From NCBI GenBank assembly GCA_039621445.1, contig CP154955.1, forward strand, positions 48,468,086-48,532,085: a DNA stretch of 64,000 bases. Direction: 5' to 3'. Source of the DNA: Euglena gracilis. Lineage: Eukaryota > Euglenida > Euglenophyceae > Euglenales. The notes below the pieces were generated by a model. The model searched no databases and had not been told where the DNA came from. It saw nothing but the letters and a program-made list of their open reading frames with translations. The translations under genes and the position numbers were made by a program. Below are positions 1-10,974 of the stretch, piece after piece. Numbering within the stretch: position 1 is the first letter of the stretch; each line of letters begins with the position of its first letter.

Positions 1-3000
1 CAACATTATGGGCCGATCACATGTTTGCTTGCTTTTGTTCTGCCGCTCAAGCTGAGTGCACTTTCTCCCAATTTTGCCACATCCAGACGGATGATCGTCT
101 CAACATGACGGATGAAATTTTACATCAAGGCTTCTTTGAAGTCATGCCTCTCTTCTCCTGCCATTATGCCTGACCGTGGAACACATGCTGCTCAAAGAAC
201 CACCTCTGAATGGGTTATTTGGGCCAAAGCTGATGGTTTTGATGACATTTCAGAAAATTGCGGTGACAAGATGCAACCAGGCAAAGTATGTGAAGCGTTT
301 TTTTCCCCTCTGTTAAAGGTGTGATTCCTGCATTTGGTTTATTGCACACAAGTGGATGGGATCTAACAGTGCCACCATCAAACAATGTTGCTTGGGGTAT
401 CAAGGTGGAATAGGTGAGGGGAAGTTGTTTGTGAAAAGCATCCGCGCCAAGAAACTTGGAGAGAAAAGCACCAGCTTTGGTGTTGCCACCCACCATTGTG
501 GTTAATATGTCATGTGCCAACCACTCTCATGAAGCGTCCTAAGAACCCCCAGCAAAGAAAGACCAAAGTGGACAAGAGCCTCTCTGCAGGAAAAAAGGTG
601 CCCATTCCCAAAACCTTGAATTTGAATATTGCTACAAAAAGCTCTTTGACCTCTTTAATCCCTGCGCCCCCATTCCAGACAGACCTCTTGGATGCGTTAG
701 CTTGTCACGACTGCTTGCATGTTGACTGAATGAACAAAATGCATTGCTGGTATGAAAGAATTTTAAGGCAGCTTTGCTCCCCACCCATAGGAAAAAAATG
801 GCCGGAAATGGCCGAAAATGGCCGAATATGGCAAAAATCGATTGCTTGGCCCCCCTGAGGTTGGCCCCTGGCCTTACTTTAATCATGGCAATTATTGTCA
901 TCGTTTGGACACGCACACCACAAAAAAGAGCACTGCTAAGTTATTTGGGGTTTGGACCTGCCCAAAGCGCAGATGTTCATTTCGATGGGCGTCAGACCTG
1001 CAGCGAAGCCAGAGGACCGCAACCCCCCCCCCTCCCGGGCTGCCTTTGGCTTGCGGCGCCCGTCTGCGCCTGCCCGCCACTCCCCCCCCCCCCAATGAGC
1101 ACCCACCCCTCCGGTGGCTGAGCACAGGACCGAGCGCAGCCCTGGCGGAGCGCAGTGCAGCATGTGGGGCTGTCAGTGGTGCTGGGCTGTTGGCCCCGGA
1201 CTCCAGGTTTCCCCCGGCCGCCAGAAGCAGGGCTGCACAGGAAGCTTGGAACCCTGTGGGCGAGTAGGAGGCGTTCTGGCACCCCTTCCCGTGTTCCTGG
1301 GGCGCCAACTTGTAGGCCGGGATTCTTCTTTGCAAACTGCCAGGCTGGGTGGGGGGTCTTCCTACCCATCAGGCCTTCCTGTGTAGAGTATTTGCACCCC
1401 ATCCCCCTAAAATTTCATCTCCAGAATTGAAAATGTTTTGCTGAATGGGGGGGAGGAGGGAGGGTACAGGGACATCCCCCTTTTCTTGGTGTTTTCTCTT
1501 ATCTCATTTTTGGGATTCGGTTGAGCGCCAAGCCCACCATGTCCCAGCCCCACACAATTGCTTTTTTTGAAAGAAGGCATATTTGAAGCCTTTTGCATCC
1601 CTCCCCTGTCTTTGACACGGATAGTCCCTGACACTCACCCCCCCCCCCCTGTGTCATTCGCCTTTTTCCCATACCCAGAATGCCATTATCTTTATGGTGC
1701 AGTGCACGTCATGGCGTGTCCATAACCGCCTCCCCCTATGCCAATCGCATTTCCCCCGTCCTTTGGCGCGTGAAGGACCAGGAGGGGAATGTCCTTCCCC
1801 CACACCCACACCCGGAGGAGGGACAAAAGGACCCAAATAACTCTACGGGGTGTTCTGCAGCCGGATTTGACACAGCCCGCGGGGGGCCCGCCTTTGCACC
1901 TCTCCCTGGCCCACTGCTCACGTGCACACATGCTGCACGCTGAGCTGGTGGGTGTCACGCATTCTCTGCCCCCCCTCTCCCCGCATTGACCGTGGCCAGA
2001 CTGGCGGAAGTCTTTGCGGCGAAGCGTGGCAGGCACCCCTCAAATCCTCCTCCATGAAGAAGGAGAATTTGCCTTTTATGGTTGTTGATTCCCCTTCGTA
2101 GACCTTCCCACAAATGAAAAGCAATCAAAGTCGAAAGAAATTTTCCTGCAACGAAAGGTTTTGGTGTGGTCATTCCAGAGTTCTTAGCATTATTCAATTA
2201 TATGTAATATTTCGGCAATAATATTATTTTCAAAAAAACCTCTCTGAACTGAGGGAAGTGGGGCATGGAATCCAACCCCCCCCCCAGCGGACAGGTGGAC
2301 CAAGGTGGTACTCTCCCGGGGGGGGGGGTGTTTTGTGTGCAATGGCCCAGGAGCCCCCAGGGTCTTTATACTTGGGGTTTTGAAGGGTATTTTCTGGGGT
2401 TTTTGTTCTGGGAATATTCTGGTGTTTTAGCTCAAGCCTTGTCTGCCGAAGCGTGTTTTTTTTTCCTTCGCTGGCTCTGGTAGCCATGGTTCAAACAAAA
2501 TTTACGTGAACTCTTGGGAAAGCATCCGATGGCATTTGAGCCAATGCAAAAAGAAATGATGAAGCGCCATCAAATGGAACAGCCACTGTCACATAATGGG
2601 GTACGTATTCTGCAGATGAGTGGTCAGGACATCAGCCTTTGCACACATGTCATTGGAAAATCCAGCAGTTTTGCTCACCACGCTCTTAAGAATAGCCATC
2701 TCCCGTAATCATCACTTCCCGCTATTTTTGCTTTGAATGTGTCTGAATGTGGTATCCAACTTGTCCCCAGTGTTTTCTTTCAAGTAAATTGCATGATTCA
2801 TTCTTTCCCCCTCAAATCGGATTTCGTACCTCTTCCCACCCTTCCCAGGCTACTTTCCTGGCATTTTTAACTCTGCTTTCCTATTTCCCGACCTTTTCCC
2901 ATTTCCCAACCTTTTTTTTGTCATCCCCCACCCTGGCAGGCTGATTTAGCTCTCCCCTGAGCTTTTGGTAATTTTCGAGGGCTCCTTGAATGAAATGCTG

Positions 3001-3040
3001 TGCCTATCACAAGGGAGGGGGAAGTTGTCCTGCCCAGTGT

Positions 3041-3122
3041 GTGCACATGCGTGCGTGGGGGCGTGCGTGAGTGTATGTGTGTGCGCGCGTGTGTGTGCGT
3101 GCATGTGTGTGTGTGTGTGTTC
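3041..3122. repeat. TG/GC-rich microsatellite
   Basis: Alternating purine-pyrimidine run of TG, CG and GTGC units. Open frames through it encode Cys/Val repeats and are not genes. Confidence 0.8.
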
Positions 3123-5895
3123 GTTTGTGTTTTTGTGGATTAACGTTTAATTATTGCGACCCCCCGCAACACCCCACGCTGGCCACGGGGGTCTGCGCTC
3201 CTCTCTCTTCTATCGCCCCTCCGTCCCACCCCCCTCCAGCCCCCTGGCTTGCGTTCGGCTCCTCCCCACCTTGGCTTTACTGTGTCCGCACCGTATGCAG
3301 TGTGTCCATCGGAATGACCCACGGTTGGCTGTCCCCACAGGGGATGCTAAGGCACAGTGTGCGGCACACCGTGCTTCTTTCGGCACCAATTTTTTTTAAA
3401 AGGGATCGAACAGTCAATTTGAAATGAAAATTTTCAAATTCAAAGTGACTGAAAATTTCAAATTGAAAAAAAAATTGTCAGAAAATCGAAATTTTTTTGG
3501 GTCAAATTTCACTTGAAAACACAGGATGTGCAAGTGTCTGGGCAGCCAGCCAGCCCAGCAGAACAAAGTTTGGGCCAACGTGGTGAGTTGGGCTGCACTT
3601 CAAAGATGCCAAATCTCTGAACAAGAAAGTTCAAATTTTTGCCGAAAACTTGATAAGGGGTGTCAAAAATGGCCCAAAATGGCATTTTTGAGTGGTTTTT
3701 TGGTTTTCACCTCCAATTTTTGGCAAACCCGGTTCGATTTGGGCTCCTTTTGCTTTTTTTTTCTGGGGTCCAGCTGGGTCCAGCCACCATCCACCTGACC
3801 CCCAACCATAGATTCACTAAACACTTGTATGAGTGGCAACATCATGGCAACTCTTCATTGCGGCTGCTGATATTTTGCGCCTGACCCCATTATTGTTGCA
3901 TGTTCGAAGCGCGGGTGTGCTTCGCGGTCAGCCACGCCACCAGGCTCAAGTTTTGTGGGGCCCAAATTCTGGGGTATTTTGGGATCTGCTTTTTTGTCCG
4001 GGGCAGCGGGCGACGGTCGGCCCCTGCCATACGGTCTGCATCCGGCAGAAAGCACGTCGTAATCGAACTGAGCTCCCCTTCCCCCACCGGCCCTTCTCCT
4101 GAGCTCATGTCAGGAGGCGAGGTCGATGTTTGCCCAAATTGGACTGCCTGAAGGGCGACTGCTGCCCCCCCCTTCCCCCAGAAACTGTCATGCTGCCATG
4201 ATAGAACGTTGCCAGTGTCCTGGTGCCTGTCAGGTTTCCCAGTAGGATGGCGCAAATAACCGGGATCCCCCTTTTCCCCAAAGATGGTTTGAAGTTTGAG
4301 GCTGCAGTTCGTCATGTTTATTTTTTGGCAATGTGTACCACATTTTCTGACTAAGAAAACAGCGTCCTTGTGGATTATTCCAGAAAATTGGCAAATTTGT
4401 AGGATGGGATTTATTTTTGCTGCCGCCCAAAGGGTGGCTGGATTGTAATGCGGTTTCGGGGGGGGGTGAAAAATGGGTGTACGCACATGTGCGTGTTTGT
4501 GCATCATTTGGTTGCGCATCTGTGTGTTGGCAAACACATTGTGGATTGATGTGCATCTATCGCTCACAACGACGTGAGGAGTCGTCACCTTTTTCCAAAA
4601 AAAAGTGGGAAGGTTGGTTCGGGCCCCGGGAAAAGTGCCCCCCCCCCCCCTCCAGAGCGGGGTCACCAAGTCAATTTATGGCCTCTGGTTTCTCCAGGTG
4701 GTCCAGACACCTTCTCCTACAGCCCTGCCCCCTGTTGGCCATCAATTTCAAACGCACTTTGGGAAATTGTTGAAGAAAATTGCGCGGTGTTGTGAATGGG
4801 ATGTTCTATATTCCCCCTTGGTATCCCTGGCCCCCTGGCTTTTTTTGGTCACGGACATTAAAGTCAACTTCCCCTGGTTTTTTCTTTCAAGGTTGGACCC
4901 TGGGGGGGGGGTCGGGGGGTGTATCCGCCGGATGTCGGGATGGGTGGGTACCGCCAGCAGGGTCTAAAGCGAGCGGTGCTTTTTTTGTGGATGGGGGGTC
5001 AGACCCCCCCAAGGGATGTGGTGGCATAAAGCGATTGAATTGGGCCAAAAACAGCTGAAGTGGGGTACTTGGGGGGTCCCAGACCCCCTTCGGTCCGAAA
5101 GGGGAGAAGGGGGGGTTGGTCTGGACCCCCCTTGGGGGATGCTTCCACACCGTGTGCACCGCGTGTTTTGCACTGCGTACACCGCTTGTGGCACCGCCTG
5201 CACCACGTGGCACCGCGTGTGGCACCATGTGTACTGCATGGCACCGCGTGACAAGAATAAGGTACAACCTAAAACAGTGGTTTTAATTAACCTTGGGGGA
5301 TGCACTAAGGCAACCCAGATGGCCAACTTCGGGCCCTTCGAGCCAACTTCGAGCCAACTTCAGGGGCAGCTCGACTCTAAGGCGGGGCGGGGGGGGGGGG
5401 CTCGCAACAAGCGGACCACTGCATTCTTCGAAAACAGGGTTAAAATAGGGGCTGGAGAGAGGGCAGGGTATTTAGTGGGCAGGAGGGGGTCCCCAGAGGG
5501 GGGTCGGATCCTCCATGTGCAAAAAAAAATTGCAGATTCATTCATATGAAATAAAAATGCAACCCGCTGGAAAGATTTTTGAGCATTTTTCATTTTTTGC
5601 ACACTTTGTTTTTTTTAAAAAAGCGGACAAAACATACACCCCGGCATGAAGACTTTATAGCACTGATCAATTTTTTGACAAGTGTGATTTGGGGTTCATG
5701 GTGCCATGTTCTGTCCACCCCCCCAAACGTAAAATTATTTTCACTCATATTATAAATCATATTTATTATATAATATATATTGTATGTTATGTATTATATA
5801 ATATATATTATATGTTATATATGGCAGCCCGAAACTCCTGGGCCCCCCCCCCCGGGGGGGGAAACAACATGGCCCCCCCTCTGGTTTCTTTTGTG

Positions 5896-6026
5896 TTAAT
5901 GATGGAATAGGGTTAGGTGCGCGAGTTAGGCTTAGGGTTAGGCCTAACTTATAGAGGGGTGTTCGGTGTCCAAGTTAGGCCTAACCCTAAGCCTAAGTCG
6001 CGCACCTAACCCTACTCCAGCATTAA
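5896..6026. repeat. Long palindrome with telomere-like units
   Basis: Two arms of about 55 bp (5896-5950 and 5972-6026) are reverse complements with only a few mismatches, separated by a 21-bp spacer. Both arms contain TTAGGG/CCCTAA-like units within GTTAGGCTTAGGGTTAGGCC. Weaker complementarity extends about 15-20 bp further out. The structure could fold into a long hairpin, or it could be a foldback element. Confidence 0.85.
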
Positions 6027-9000
6027 CGAAAAACACACCAGGGTTTTCGGCCTTTCTCGCAGCGGTTGCCCCATCCCCGGCATTCCTTATTGTTTCGGCT
6101 TCGTTTGCTGCGGCTATCCCATCCCACCATCATCGTTTGCTGCCGCCATCCCACGGGGCTTCCAACTCAGGGAGCTCGGGGACCGCAGGTCCTCCCCCGA
6201 TGCCTTGGGATTCTTTGAGCGGCACCTATTTCGTTACCGTTGCCCCCCCCTCCTCCCCCAGACAGGAGGGCTATCCATGCTGCGGGCGCGATTCCCCGAT
6301 AGACGCAGCAGCAGCAGCAGCAGCAGCAGTGGAGATTGCTTGCCCACCAGGTTGATGCAGCAGATGAGGCGATTCGAGCTCCTTTTTTTTTTTTAGGAAG
6401 GTCACCCTTCCAATGAAGGGTGGGCCGCGTTTGTAGCTTGGGCCGAAACCTATCGTCTCTTTCAGGACAATTCATGTCCATCCCAACCAACAAAGGCGCA
6501 CAGTTACACCTCCCAACCAAATTGAAAGTCGCCGAAAATAAATACATCCAAACAAACTCCCTTGTGGCTCCTTATTCTCTGCAAAGAGGGAAACAGCCCG
6601 GCTGGGGACTGCATGACAAAGTTCTCATGAATTTGGATGCCCAAAACTACTGATTGAATCCACGAAGCCCAGGCGGAACCCCGTTTCTGCCTTTTTTTTG
6701 AGCTACTATCTATCATCTACTGCTATCTTTTGGGTCATCTACTATCATCGGGGACATATGTGTCATTTTCAGACGGCCCTAAGCGGTTAAAAAGGTCCAA
6801 GGTTTGTCCAAAAATTATTGAAAATGGTTGAAAATGGCTGGTGATGGCTGGTGATGGCTGAAACAGCCCAGATTGGTCCAAAATTTTCCAAAATGAATTC
6901 CAAGTAGGTCCTGAGCTTGAAATGGTTCGGGGCATGAAGACTCTTCTTTTCTGCATAATTTTAGTGAATATTCCGTGGTTTTTTTTTGCAGATTTTGACG
7001 TATATTTTCAAGGCAGGGGGGGAATTGAATGGAATCAAAAAAATCATGTCTAAAAAATGCAGCCTACAATTGATCAAGGAATTAAAGGCAACGGTTCATG
7101 GAAAAAGGAGGGTACCAAAATTGTGCACGTGAGAAAGACTTTTAAGCACCTAACCCCCCCGGGGGGGTCGAACGTGCCCTACCTCCGCCGTTTTGGTGAT
7201 GTCTCCCCAAGGCGCTGCTGCTGCGTCGCTGGTGGCGTTCCGTATGACTGACTCTTGTGTTGTCTTTTTCTTGCAGAGTGCCGGCGTCCTATACTGGGTC
7301 TTGCTGAGCCCCTCGTCCCACTCTGCCTCGCCCCCCCCCCCCGGCTGCCAGGCGGCTTCCTCTCCGCCCGTCTCTGGAGTCTTCCCCCCCCCCCGGGCAG
7401 AGCAGTACTCCCCAGACCCCCCCCCCCGCCGGGAAACTGCCACCTGACAGGTCGGCCAGGGCTGGAGAACCCTGAGGGGTTCCCCGGGCCCCCTGGCAAG
7501 TGTTTCAGGCGTGACCATTTCCTGGGGAGGGGGAAGGGGTGGGCCATGTCCAGAGGGGGGGGTCGACCGTCCTCCGCCCCGTGCCTAGTGGTCTCTTGTC
7601 TTTTGACGTTGGAAAGAGGGGGGGGGGGTCTGGGCAGGTGCGGAAACGTTGGGAAAATGGGGCTTGGAAGGATTGCGGATTACACACTGAAACTGTGGAC
7701 CGTTTCTTTAAAGTTGCAGGCTTTGGCCAACCTGCCTTTTTTTCATCGTCCAATCCAAATAATCACTGAATAATTAATTATTTTATTTATTGATTATTAG
7801 TAATTTATTATTTATTATTTATTTCTTAATAATTATTATTTATTAATTATTAGTCAGTTGGATTAATTATTAATTATTAATTAGTAGTAATAAAAGAGGC
7901 GGTGCCAAGGGTTTGCTTTTGATGCGTGCATTTTTCGCGCCCCCTGATGTGTCTGGGGGGGGGTCCAGTGTTGGGCTGGGTGTTGGCCCACAGGGCTCGG
8001 CAGGAAAAGCTGGGCTCCCCCCCCCCACAAAACCTCCCTGTGCAGCCCTCAGGATCTCTGAACCTTGGGGTTGGCATGCAACGGCCTGGCCGCGGCCTAG
8101 CCTCCACCTCCCCTTTCCCGGACCGGAGGCAGGGACGGACCCCCGATCGTTGCTGCATCACAAACAGCATTCTTCATGCCAGGGTGGCTTCCGCGGTGCA
8201 AACGGCGCCAAAACCGCCACCACCAGGCTGCATTCTACAGCGTGGCCAACCCCACCTGGGGGGGGGGGGGCTGCAAGGCACCCAGACCCGAGCCTCGGGG
8301 GGGGGGGGGCAAATGGCCAACGGCACTTCGCCAAGGCACCCCGGCGCCATAAGGCTTGAAAAGGCCCCTCCCAGTGTTGACCCTCGACCGGGCAGGCAAT
8401 GGTCCCCCCAGGGGTGAGTGACTGACTGTCGGTCCAGGCACTCCAGGGCACTCTGAGAGTCCTCCCCGGGGTTGGTCGAATCCAGCCTGCCTGCAACCGG
8501 CGGCATGCCTGGTCACACGTGGCTATTGCTCCCCGCCGTTTGCCGCAGCCCCCTCTGCCAACCGATGTTTGTACATCGTTGGCTTCACACTTGTGCCTTT
8601 TTTTCCCAGCTATCTGCAACTGTGAAATCTGAGACAGCATTGTTTGTACACGAAAGAACAGAAGATCCTGAAATAATGCATTCTTTTGCATAATTTCTTT
8701 TCTTGCTTTACGAATTTTGCGACATTTATAAAGATGATTTTTGATCTGGTTTCTGCTGATGTGTTTTTTTGTATGAGGGGGTCAGACACCCCTCCTGGGG
8801 GGGGGGAGGGTGGTCCAGGCGCCCTTCGGACTGGGGGGGGGGGGCGGACCCCCCGGGAACCCCCAAAATAATCTGGCACTTGGTGCCAGGGTGCTAGGGA
8901 AGATGAAGTTTTTGGCAGATCTTTTTTGGCCGATTTTCCAAAAGAAGCATGCAAAAACGCGCTCTTTGGGGATTTTTTTTTGCACAGGGGGAGGGTTCAT

Positions 9001-9466
9001 GTTGCATTTTCCCACCATTGCACACCATCGGTATCGTCTGACACGATGTTTGACCGAGTTCATTGCATGTTTCAGCATCAATGTGGCTTTTTCAATCAGT
9101 TCTCCAAGGCTGGATTCCCAAAAAGTTTTCCATCGGGGTCTAAATTCATGGGTCGGGGGGTTGACAATTCATTTCCCCGGGGGCTCTATAGCACAGTCCT
9201 ACATTCTGCCATTCCTTGCCGTGCTGGGGCCAACGGAAATGTCCAGCCGGGTAAACAGTAAACACAGCCGACAGCCAACAATTGTGTCTGTCGGCTGTGT
9301 TTCCTGTCACAGCCCTGATTTCACATCCCCAGGTCGTCGAAGAGAAGAATCTTTTTTTGTGGTTCATAATGCTTCACAAAGCACAAAGGGCTGCCAATTC
9401 CCACAAATTTCCATTGTCATTTTGGTCAGTCGGATTATCACGAGCACATCTGTGGCTGTGCGCATC

Positions 9467-9729
9467 AGGCTTTTTTTTAGTCGGGTGCCAACCCCACCGG
9501 GTGCTTGGGGCAGGCACCCCATAGCACCCCTGCCGACCCACCACCTACCAGGGGGGGGGGGTAGGGCTTCAGGGTGGCAGGCACCTCGATCCCGCTTTCT
9601 TTGCACTTTTGGCAACACCCGACCCTGGGTACCCCGGGCTGCCCCCCCCCAGGGGGTGCCTGCTATGGGTAGGCACCCTATAGCACCCACCCACCTCCCT
9701 CCCCCCGGTCGGTAAAAAAAAAAAGCCTG
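9467..9729. mobile_element. CAGGCTT-family element A1 (263 bp)
   Basis: The left end reads AGGCTTTTTTTTAGTCGGG and the right end is its approximate inverse, CGGTAAAAAAAAAAAGCCTG. The element is flanked by a perfect 9-bp direct repeat, GTGCGCATC, at 9458-9466 and 9730-9738, as expected for a target-site duplication. The interior has G/C runs and inverted GGCACC blocks but no open frame, so it would be non-autonomous. Confidence 0.8.
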
Positions 9730-10169
9730 GTGCGCATCCTTCACGTACCAAGTCACTACTCGATCGAAAGTGCTTTTCAACACACTAGTGGTGGCTATTA
9801 AATTTTTCCACCCCTCACAGTACTTTTACTTCAAAACAACACCAATTGCACCAAAATTGGATACTTAAAACGGATACTCAACCCAGTAGTCCCCAAACTT
9901 GCACAATTCATTGTTTGACATGGTAAAACAGTCAAATCAGGACTTCAAACACCAATTTCGGACATCGTTGGGCACTTTTTATTGATGACAGAAAATTGTC
10001 ATTCCTGACGCCAGGTCTTGGACAGAACCGGCGTCCGTGACCCCTTTCTCATGGACAGAACCGGCGTCCGAAAACCCGAGGGCCGTACGCCGGTTCTGTT
10101 GTGAACCCGTGGCCCAAATGCCGGTTTAATCTTGGCATTGGTCACACTAACTGATGCAATGTTCTCCCC

Positions 10170-10238
10170 TTTCATTCAGGTCGCCTTCCCTCTTTCATTC
10201 AGGTCGCCTTCCCTCTTTCATTCAGGTCGCCTTTCCGC
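10170..10238 (+). repeat. Three tandem 23-bp units carrying CAG|GT
   Basis: The unit TTTCATTCAGGTCGCC followed by TTCCCTC occurs three times in a row. Each copy contains a pyrimidine run, CAG and GT, so each resembles a splice acceptor and a donor at once. It lies upstream of the first recognised synthetase exon. Confidence 0.8.
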
Positions 10239-10800
10239 TCTGCATCGCTATTTCCGACCCCTCTTTTGGGCGATGGATGTTGCCATGAAGCAGGAGTATG
10301 GAGCAGCTGCGTTTCGTGTGGGGATGCGTTTGGCTCCCCGTTCCTCATCAACCAGCCCCCATTTTCTATTCAATTGCAAACCCGCCACCTTCATCGGCGC
10401 TCTTCCATATCTCCTTTAAAGGAGTCCCCGCACCCAATAACAAACCGCCCTCCCCAGCGGTCTTTCAGGGGGGGGGGGGGCTGGAAAAAGGTGGAATGGG
10501 GGGGGGTTGGCGTACTGGGAATTCTGCACTCAGTTCGGTCATGCCTTTTGGGCGTTTTACTCATTCTGATGCGAATGCTGTTGCCAAAGTTTGCTTTTTT
10601 TGGCAGCGGTTCTTTAAATACAGGAATAAATCCAAAGAAAACGGCATTAAAGTTCAACAAAAATCACATAAGAATATGGGGAAGATGCGGCTTTCAACCA
10701 AAAAAACAAAAAAAATCAAACACACCCCCAAAAATTCAACAAAAACACAATCTAAGAAATGGGCAAAAACTGCGAAAGGGAAGTTTTTTTTTTACCTCAG

Positions 10801-10974
10801 GAAGAATTGGACAGGATTTGGGGCTGCCTGCGAGCGCAGCTGATTTGAAGCCGGTGGCCCAGGTGGAAGCCCCTGCGAAAAGCAAGCCCCCTGCCAAGCC
10901 AGTGGCGGCGCCGGTTGGCAAGAAAGGAGGGGCACCAACCCAAACCAGCGAAGCAGCGAAAAAGAAGAAGAAAG
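10801..10974 (+). CDS. HARS: Synthetase: Lys/Ala/Pro-rich exon
   Basis: Preceded by a TTTTTTTTTACCTCAG acceptor and followed by a GTGAAG donor. It encodes a stretch starting [18 protein letters not shown], then Pro/Ala/Lys-rich sequence ending in a Lys run. It may be an N-terminal linker or RNA-binding extension. Its phase does not fit the next recognised exon, so another exon may lie between them, and membership in this gene is inferred. Confidence 0.55.

Larger units (their letters stand above)
1..9466. other. Region with no recognisable gene
   Basis: I see no conserved coding segment on either strand. Open frames here are short, of low complexity, or run through poly-G/poly-C tracts. The region holds a TG-rich microsatellite near 3.04 kb, an AT-rich patch near 5.75 kb, a large palindrome with telomere-like repeats (5.90-6.03 kb), a short CAG run at 6.30 kb, an AT-rich patch at 7.77-7.89 kb and several G/C-tract blocks. 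An undetected 5' exon of the downstream synthetase gene could lie here. Confidence 0.5.

Noticed and set aside
3890-4669. 259-residue open frame on the minus strand
   Set aside because: No recognisable motif, mixed composition typical of spurious frames, and no splice or codon-bias support.
5896-6026. True telomere or chromosome end
   Set aside because: Only a few TTAGGG-like units, arranged as an inverted pair and flanked by ordinary sequence on both sides.
6302-6330. Poly-Gln or poly-Ser coding exon from the CAG run
   Set aside because: Short run, no conserved flanks, and frames end in poly-T.
7193-7447. Ala-rich frame near 7.2 kb as an upstream exon
   Set aside because: There is an acceptor-like TTTTCTTGCAG, but the downstream frame is Pro/Ser low complexity with no homology I recognise.
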